Source of the DNA: Isoetes taiwanensis | Taxonomy: Eukaryota; Streptophyta; Lycopodiopsida; Isoetales; Isoetaceae | DNA: 64,000 nt | Direction of reading: 5' to 3' | Assembly: GCA_021234155.1 (NCBI GenBank) | Contig: JAJEKV010000038.1 | Span: 4,524,847 to 4,588,846, forward strand | Shown here: piece by piece, positions 56,901 through 64,000 of the stretch | Position numbering within the stretch: the first letter of the stretch is position 1 | How the letters are laid out: every line of letters starts with the position of its first letter | Notes under the pieces: model-generated | The model's input: only the letters and a program-made list of their open reading frames with translations | Databases searched by the model: none | What the model was told of the DNA's origin: nothing | Program-made: the position numbers and the translations under genes

Positions 56901-58560
56901 TGTTGAATTTGGCATGGGTACACAATGAATTTGGAAAATATGTACCTAGCAACTTCCATAGATAATTCTTTGAACTTTCCAATGCTTATTATGCTTGAGA
57001 AACAGAGTTTTCTTGCTGGAGTTATGGCCCTCTTTCTACGCTACTCTAGAATTAGAACAGCAAATACATCCTGCCATATTTGGGCCATTTATGGTAGGAA
57101 TTTAAAAATTGTGCCTAGTATAATTTTAGGTCTTTTCTTGAGCTTTTCAACGGATACTCTTGCTGCAAAGATAGAGCTTGCATTTGCAAGTTATGCTAAA
57201 ATTCTTTATTGCCTTACGAAATCTTAATGTGTGTCTGGTGTAGTCTTTGTTGTTATACATTGCCAATTTGAGCATGCACGTTTGTTTAAGCTGTAACGTG
57301 GAAATTTTTTTGAAGTCAACCAGAGGCAACATCCAAGCAAGAAGAGGTAACTTCCTTTGTTTTGTGGGAAAAGTGCATTTTTGAACTAATAATGCAAAAG
57401 AACATGCACAAAGGACTGATTTTGTAAGAAAGAATCCTCCCTTAATTAGGAAGAGATGAGTACTCTCTTTAAGTTGATCATGTTCCTTTGCCATACAGGT
57501 TTTGCTTAATAATATATGCATGGGCAAGCTAAGATATCACAGTAAAGGTCACCAAGGCTTCTTCTAACTGTCTTGCTATATGCAAAACATTTCGTGCTAA
57601 CTAAGTGTTTTTAATATTTTCCCCTTAGGTTGTGCAAGGCTTTATGGAGCAGAATGATATGATGAGAAGCACACCCGATTGATGCACTTTTAGGGATGTC
57701 AAGTAACCTGTTGAAGTGCCAAGAACTTGATGTTGCATGTTCCTATGCTAATTATTTTGGCCCTCATTCCTCTTGGAAACATCACCAAGAGTTGGGAAAA
57801 CGAGCGAGCATTTATGTTTTACATAAAGAGCAGGTTGTATCGACATTATTGCGTGGATAGAATCCAGGTTTCTTGATATTGCAGCTTCTTATTCATTGAA
57901 TTAACGAAAACCCAATCTTACGATTGCATAGGAGAGTAATGAAGAGGCATAGGAGGAGGCAGCACACTGTCGGTTTTCAACCACCTCCAAATGCCTTTAC
58001 AACTTGCATCCATAGACCCAACAACTAACTTAGCAACATAAAGCTACAGGCATGTAAAGATCTCATTGTGAATTTGTACTTTGTTGTCATTTCTTTTGTC
58101 GCTAATTTGTCATGTTCTTAATGTGCAGATACAGAGGTAAGACACAGCGGCAAGCTGCTTGTAGCTTGCACAAACCAAATAGAATGGCAAATGAGATGAG
58201 GATGGCAACTGGTCACTTTCTATTATAAGCCATCTGAATGCTTCATCAACCTGTCAAGTATCCAAGTAACCAGGATAAATTGCATGGAGAAATTGTGAAA
58301 AAATCAAAGAAGAAAACATGGGCATTGGAGAACCAGGTAGAAGTAGCAATGAGGAAGTAGATCAGGAGAGCTGCTCAGGTATGACTTTAAAGAATTATGA
58401 CGTCTCAAAATCTAGTGTTGTCAATCTTATTATTTGTATACAATTTGTAGGTGCGGATAACATGTTCTTGCTTTGTGATGGAGGTACATGTGACTTTGTG
58501 ATGAGATGCATGTGAGCATTTATTTTACACATTTTGGTTCATCTTACCACTAGAACGCAT
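56901..58560. other. Spacer with unidentified exon-like pieces
   Basis: The open frame 56,925-57,227 (MNLENMYLATSIDNSLNFPM) is unrecognised. An acceptor-like TTTCCCCTTAG at about 57,629 precedes GFMEQNDMMRSTPD and, in another frame, LLKCQELDVACSYANYFGPH. A frame at 58,318 begins MGIGEPGRSSNEEVDQES. These look like scattered exons of one or more decayed host genes. Confidence 0.3.
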
Positions 58561-58579
58561 TGTAGATGATCCCACGGTG

Positions 58580-59500
58580 CAGGTGCTTTATTTAGGTTCT
58601 TCAGAAATGAAGCAGCGTTTGCCGAGATTGGCAGTTCAGAGGATGATGTTATAACTTCCTCCGGGGATGAAGTGACAGATACAGATTGGTTTTTCCATAT
58701 GCCAATATCATGCAATTTCCAGCAAAGTGTAGGATACATTATGATGCAATGCTTTTGTTTGAGAACAGTAATATGGTTTCAAGTTTTTTCTTCCATTTTA
58801 TATTCAAGATTTTCTTTTACCACTTCTCTTGCAGCATACCAAGTAAGGCATATACACGTTCTCGGCATATTTGGCTTGATGGTGCCAGCAAAACCGCAGC
58901 TCAATTGCAGAATTGTGCTGACCTTGTAAAGGTTGTGAATGTCATGTTTTATGCTTATTTACAAAATGGGATCTGAATTTTGGAACAAACTGTTTATGCA
59001 TTTTTAACATATATTTCAAGAATATTGTTTTGATATTCATTTCCTGCCTTTTGTGCTCAAACCTGGATTTCAAATACACTCAGACGGCTGCATTCAGGTA
59101 AAAAGAGGAAATTATTTTTAAGCTCTGAATTCTTCTTCTTACTTTCTATCAATTTCTCACCTTGGAAAAAACTTGCAGAAAATTGTATGTGTACCAACCA
59201 AAACTGGTATTGTGGAACTTGGATCTACTGATCTGGTTAGTTCTGCTTTGGGAGTGTGAACCCGAGTGTGAATAGTTTTTGTGTGCCTTCGTTTCAACCA
59301 AGTGACTCAATGTTTTCAATGGGCAATCCGTCATTCAATGGGCCTAATGGGTGGAATATGAATGCTAATTTTGAACTTAATCCTTCTTCTCGGGCTGTTA
59401 CTTAACTCTGTCGGAAACTTTGAATATCTTTTCCAAGAGGATATGGGAAATGTTGCTTTTGGTGACATTGTTTTAGAGAATGGAAAGGACCATGGGGTGC
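58580..59500 (+). pseudogene. bHLH-MYC_N domain fragment (MYC2/TT8-type), pseudogene
   Basis: The N-terminal MYB-interaction region of plant bHLH transcription factors. After a CGGTGCAG acceptor the frame reads SSEDDVITSSGDEVTDTDWF, matching the V-T-D-T-E-W-F-F block of the family. A second piece at about 58,834-58,929, after CTCTTGCAG, reads IPSKAYTRSRHIWLDGAS (family: GKA...HIWLTGA). A third, 59,179-59,245 after ACTTGCAG, reads KIVCVPTKTGIVELGSTDLV, the most conserved block. Frames then break, and no DNA-binding helix-loop-helix domain follows, so it is a partial gene. Introns are retained, so it is not a retrocopy. Confidence 0.75.
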
Positions 59501-60594
59501 TAGTTATCTAGTCAAATAATATATATCAGATGCCTTTTTGTGAAGAGAAGGTTTGTCCTCAAATACTGAACAAAACCCATCGTCCTCTACTAAATCATCT
59601 TTAGATATTTGTTGCTGAGAACAGCGGTGTTAACCCATTGGATGCTAAACAGGGTAATGATCCAATAGGGTAATGCCATCAGCCGTTCCAACAGACATAG
59701 TAAGGTACATGTTTCGGACTGCGTAAGGTACATTTTTTCTAATGTCCAGTTCAAAAACTTCCAGCCCGATTTGGCAGTTTATGATTTTTCTTGCATCTGT
59801 ACAGTTTTCCCTTGTGTCAAGGAGTGGAAGTATCAGAAAAGAAACGAGGGATTCAGGCCAGGCTACAAGACATACCAGGAAGGAAAGAAACGTTCGAGCT
59901 GGTGGGATATGATTCGAAATCTTCCATGAACTCGAAAAACTCTTCTGGTCTAGGTACATGTGTTTATTTGCTAGAAGCATAATAATTGTTGTTAAACTGG
60001 CTTTGGACTAAAAACTAACAAGAAAGAGAGTAACAAGAAGAAAGAGCAGGAAGTCAATTGTCTCTTCAAATACGTTTCTACCATTCTTATGTGATTTACG
60101 TTGAATAACAGTAATTCCCATGTCGACATATATACACTACGTTGGAGAAAAATCTTGATCTTTTACAGCAAGTTGGATGTTCACTCATATTGCTGCTAAA
60201 TATGTCCTCTGCTGCATGACAGAAAAACACGTTACAATGAAATTTATCAACTTCATAGATGTGAAGGTAACATGCGTCTTTTATATTTCAACGACGTTGC
60301 AAATTCTGCAACTTTTTCAGAAATACCTTCGTGATGGGGCAGAGTTGGTACATGAGTTGTCTTGAGTAGGTGTATGACATTGGAAAGAAAGATTGTCACA
60401 AAAGAATTTTCTTGCTTAAAGCACTTTGAGGGTTTTCAAGATAATATCCTTTGCGATTTCTAGCAGTTGTGTAAATTGTAAGTTATTTCTTCAAAAACAT
60501 TGTTTTTGAAGTTCCTGGAAAGTGTTATTTCAGTATCTTGTTTTATAAATTGTCACTGGGGTGAATCTATTTGTATCCTTGTGAATGAGGAGAT
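59501..60594. other. Spacer with unidentified exon-like pieces
   Basis: An acceptor-like CATCTGTACAG (59,805) precedes a frame containing EKKRGIQARLQDIPGRKETF. Another open piece at 60,177-60,365 ends LQKYLRDGAELVHELS-like. No family recognised. They may belong to the neighbouring bHLH or PMS1 fragments. Confidence 0.25.
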
Positions 60595-60968
60595 GTACAA
60601 GAGTTAATATCAGCTCTTTCAGATGAGCCAGTTTATCATTCTGTTCAATCTAGCCAACGGGACCTATCGGGAATGAATACAATACGACCCCCTAGAGTGC
60701 AGAGCATGCTTGCATCTCGTGCCTGTCGCTATTCAATAATGCTTGGATATGCTTTAAGTAAGAAGGAAATGGAAAAGGTGAGTGAGAATAAAATGTTTGA
60801 TCTGAAACAAATTTAATTCATGTGAGGAGCCATGTGCTTGAACATGTTAAGATTGCAGGTACTACCTCGTTTAGAAGAACTTGATGTGCCATGGAATTGT
60901 CCTCATGGATGTCCAACAATGAGGCATTTAGCAGATTTGAATGTTATTCGCAATGATCAACATCAAAG
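60595..60968 (+). pseudogene. PMS1: PMS1 (MutL homologue) C-terminal fragment
   Basis: PMS1 is a MutL subunit of DNA mismatch repair. The first exon piece (60,595-60,777) reads ISALSDEPVYHSVQSS and then PPRVQSMLASRACRYSIMLG, matching the conserved MutL C-terminal block P-x-R-V-x-A-M-L-A-S-R-A-C-R. An 81-bp intron (60,778-60,858, GTGAGT...TTGCAG) separates it from LPRLEELDVPWNCPHGCPTM, the C-terminal zinc-ligand motif (normally NCPHGRPT). The reading ends soon after RHLADLN. Only about 100 residues of a protein of over 800 are present, so it is a fragment. Confidence 0.85.
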
Positions 60969-61962
60969 ATGATGAACGAGGGGCATTTTATATTGCAGAC
61001 TACTCTGGCCAATACATTGTGCCAGCCACTTAATGTTGAATGGAGTTTTTAGCATATATGTCCGTCATGGGTGAAGCAGTGGAGGAATATCATCGGGACA
61101 AAATGCATATTTCATAGGAGAATGAACATCATCGAGTTGTGATGATAGCAGAGGATGAACATGGTCAATCAATCAGGGCTTCAAGCCTTAAAAAACCCTT
61201 AGCAGCAACTCGTGTAACTTCTGCCCAAAGATTCTACCATGAATAAAACCCATGTGAATAGTATAAAACCCATGTTTAACAGATATGAAGTGAACATTAA
61301 CCCTAGAGAATACAGAGCATTTCTGAATAGTGTTAATCTAGCAACATGAATATCCAATCATAATCTGCATCTTCTAAGAACGTAACAGAAGGGAGAAGGA
61401 TTTTCTCAGAAGTTCATGCAAATGCCTGAGTCTGTAACTCTTCTTGGTTGTTTTGGATGATCTATGGGTCTTCCCTGTCCCGTTTCCCTCTTTCTCCTCG
61501 TTTGGTGCTAGAATTTAAAGCTAGTTAGATTTTGTGGTGTTGATCTTTTTTTTATGTTACCTACTGCTTTAAGTAGTTGACCATATAAAACTTGATCACA
61601 CCATTTGTGATTTGTAACATGGAGCAAATTTTTGGATGGCGGAACTTGGCTATTTCAGTGCTGATCAAGTTGATCAGCCATTTCTTCATAAGGCAAGCTA
61701 TCTTGCCTAGTGCTTTCTCTGAAAAAATATCAGTTGGATAAGGGCGCATCCCCAGTAGGCAATTTTGGCAGCCTAACCTTGCCGTTTAACAATGCAAGAT
61801 CATAAAAAAGCGTTCCCATTAGCATTTCGATTCTTGAACTCGTCCTACATGGCACAGGGCAGGTAGGAGAAGCTTCTGAAAAACTTCAAATGCACTAGGG
61901 TTTGTCTTTTTCAGTAGACTCATTAGTACTATCAAGGCTGAAAGCCTTTTTGGAGGTAAGGA
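60969..61962. other. Spacer after the PMS1 fragment
   Basis: No gene recognised. A short reading near 60,965-61,020 (DERGAFYIADYSGQYIVPAT) is unidentified. Confidence 0.3.
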
Positions 61963-62173
61963 TTTTTTGGGTTGCCCCTAGGGGGGCACACCATCGCTTA
62001 GTGGATTTGTGGCATATCCTATATATATGATGGAATATACCTAGGATATACTGGTGACTGCTCCAAACCTATTGTTCTATGTAAACTGGCGGTCACTTGC
62101 GTTCTGGATCGTGGATGTTTCACTCGGGTAACTGGCAAGACAGATCGAAGCTCCAATCTGATGCAACTGCAGC
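61963..62173. repeat. 210-bp dispersed element, copy 3 of 3
   Basis: Starts TTTTTTGGGTTGCCCCTAGG and stays colinear with the copies at 45,088 and 54,813 up to CTGATGCAACTGCAGC; the inverted pair has one change. Here it runs straight into CLPX-like sequence rather than FRIGIDA-like sequence. Confidence 0.8.
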
Positions 62174-62660
62174 GAAACAATATGCTGGGCCATGTGCTTA
62201 CGGGTCCGATAGATGCGGTGGGATTGACATCGCTGACACAGTTGCGGCTCCAAGTGAAGCTCCTTCATCTGCTCCCAACTCTAGTATCACACATACTCCA
62301 GCAAATGCTCCACAGATCCAGTCTATTCCTATGATCAAATTTTAAATGATTTGTATTTTCAAAACCCTAATATTGAAGATTCAAGAAGATATGGTGACAA
62401 TCCACAACACTGGCAGGCAGCAGGGAGCTGATATTACATTGCCTCCTGTAATTGCAATGCAACAACCACCTAATCCTCCATTTCTTCCAAATACCAATCT
62501 AGTTAGGGCACAACCTACCACTGGAGGATCAGGAGGAGGTGGTGCTTTTGGAACTAGAGATGCCTGGAGAGGTGCAAACCTTGGGAAAGATCTGCCAACT
62601 TTAAGGCAGCTATGTGATGCTCTTGATAAGTTTGTCATAGGTCAAGAACGGGTAAAAAAG
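62174..62660 (+). pseudogene. CLPX: CLPX (ClpXP ATPase) exon fragment
   Basis: CLPX is the AAA+ unfoldase of the organellar ClpXP protease. An open piece (62,174-62,344) reads YGSDRCGGIDIADTVAAPSE. It shifts frame near 62,315 to DQILNDLYFQNPNIED and again near 62,430 to ITLPPVIAMQQPPNPPF. The last part (62,540-62,660) reads LGKDLPTLRQLCDALDKFVI then GQERVKK, the highly conserved start of the ClpX AAA+ region, just before the Walker A exon. It ends at a possible donor (about 62,660), and no downstream ATPase exon follows in the window. At least two frameshifts make it a pseudogene or a misread gene. Confidence 0.82.
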
Positions 62661-63046
62661 GTAAATATATCTTTATTCAACTATATCAGATTCTTTTCTT
62701 TCTATTTGGATTCTTCATACATTCTTTCGTATGTTTCTAAAGATCGACAATTCCACTATCTATTTCATGTAGTTCATTCACATGACGCAATAAATGTAAC
62801 TACACCGCACTTTCATGCATTCATCGTCTGCAAACTCCAAATCCTAGAATTTGAATCAAGCATTAACTACCTGAAACAAAACCATCAAAACAAAGCACCC
62901 ATAAACAAAACACCCATAATCATCACCTACATAACTCCTTCATCAAGAGCACACAATGCAACGTACATTCACTGTTCCAAACTTAAAACGTAGAAATTCC
63001 ATCGGACCACCTGCATCAATACTCATATATGGCTATCATTCCTAGA
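62661..63046. other. Intron-like stretch after the CLPX exon
   Basis: AT-rich DNA following the likely donor. The open frame continuing to 62,993 is low-complexity and not a recognisable protein. Confidence 0.35.
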
Positions 63047-63094
63047 TGGGGAGGGAGAGGGGGAGAGGGAGGGAGGGAGGGAGGGAGAGAGAGA
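63047..63094. repeat. GGGA/GA microsatellite
   Basis: A 48-bp run of GGGAGAGGG, (GGGA)n and (GA)n. The clustered GGG triplets could form a G-quadruplex on the plus strand. Confidence 0.85.
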
Positions 63095-64000
63095 TCTTCA
63101 TTTAGCTATGGAGACAAGGATTCTTGGTATGCGTGTTGCATAGATCTTGCATTTCGCGTCTAGGATCATTGGGTTTTATTTTTTCTTGCGAGCTTTATAG
63201 TCAGGCTATGCGTCAATGTTTCATTCCTCTACAAAACCGATCAGGGGTCTTCAAGGAGTTCTATAATTTCTATGCTGACAAAAACATATATTTTGGTGAG
63301 AGACTCGTCTGGAGGAGGAAAACCGGCCGATAGATAGGCATATCTTTCATCACAGCAGTGTACAACATTTTGAAAAAATATCTAAGGTGGAGGGTAGTCC
63401 ACCAATTGGGTCTCACTACCCACTAATAATAAAGGGGACCTGCCATAGGAACAACCCAGGCCCCTTTTAAGATGGCGTAACATAAGAAAGGCAAATAGGA
63501 GGCGACGTGCGAAAGTTTATCATCGGGATGAAAAACCCCGCCCTTTCGGGTTTTCGAGGAAAACCCTAATGATAAACATTCGCCCGACGGCTCCAAAGGA
63601 AAAGCCCGGGCCATCAACGTGGAGATCATTGATGAAAAGGTCGAGGAAGCACAAGATGGAGGTCGCAAATCAGACGATGCATCTCAAACTCCATGGGAGA
63701 GCCGAACAAAAGAAAGAAATAGCCATGATCACCTGAAAACTTAGGAGAAAAGAAAAGAAACAGAATGCATGAGACGTTAGAAAAGTAACGCAACAAAGTC
63801 GCCATCGGATGAAATGATCTGAAAAAAAAAACAACACAAAAAGAAGTAGTTAACTCAAAAAATAGAAGCCATCACGCCGGCTCGGCGAAGCCTCCCAAGG
63901 GGGCTGGTCCATGATAAATCACAATCCTCCAATAAGAGAAGGGGCTGGTCACGCGAGCCACTCGACATAAGAGCATATCTTCACACAACCTAACCTCTCA
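63095..64000. other. Unassigned end of window
   Basis: No gene recognised. From about 63,410 the base composition changes to the CG-containing, purine-rich style of the retrotransposons on the left (for example CCCGCCCTTTCGGG), so another element may begin here. The minus-strand frame 63,668-63,423 is unsupported. Confidence 0.25.

Overview
The window is nuclear DNA of a seed plant, almost certainly an angiosperm, from a heterochromatic, transposon-rich region. The evidence is plant-type Ty3/gypsy chromovirus elements with an initiator-tRNA-Met primer site, a CACTA transposon, hAT transposase relics, and intron-bearing fragments of plant genes (FRIGIDA-like, bHLH-MYC, PMS1, CLPX). There is no bacterial gene, CRISPR array, rRNA or tRNA gene. 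I see no clearly intact host gene.

Left part (1-36,582). Two copies of one very large chromovirus lie in direct orientation. Copy 1 enters at base 1 already inside the element and ends with its 3' LTR at 13,452-15,020. Copy 2 is complete: 5' LTR 17,959-19,486, primer-binding site about 19,491, internal region, 3' LTR 34,451-36,002. Each carries, in order: regularly spaced hairpin repeats, an unidentified ORF of about 490 codons upstream of gag, a broken gag, protease, reverse transcriptase, RNase H, integrase, and a chromodomain. A 5.5-kb CACTA element (TSD TCC, clean in copy 2) sits between integrase and chromodomain in both copies. It has no recognisable transposase, holds 2.6 units of a 1.1-kb tandem repeat, and is rich in ACGTCGTT/AACGACGT palindromes. 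The same 580 bp follows both 3' LTRs, so the pair arose by duplication of a larger block, not by two insertions.

Middle (36,583-39,197). A 2.1-kb minisatellite of 19-bp units reverses orientation near 37,655, making a giant inverted repeat.

Right part (39,198-64,000). A second, AT-richer duplication (39,198-47,293 and 49,247-56,900) carries in each copy fold-back sequences, a dead hAT transposase gene and a FRIGIDA-like pseudogene. Copy A has since gained two small poly(A)-tailed insertions with 13-14-bp target duplications. From 57 to 62.7 kb come partial genes with introns: a bHLH-MYC_N protein, PMS1 and CLPX, the last joined to a 210-bp sequence that also precedes both FRIGIDA-like copies.

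The two chromovirus copies differ by a high density of 1-4-base indels at CG and CHG sites, while their AT-rich parts are nearly identical. This pattern suggests base-calling error at methylated cytosines, so reading-frame breaks in the left part should not be taken as biology without checking. The most unusual biology is the extra 5' transcription-unit-like modules (hairpins, TATA-like box, ORF) inside a chromovirus, and the inverted minisatellite.
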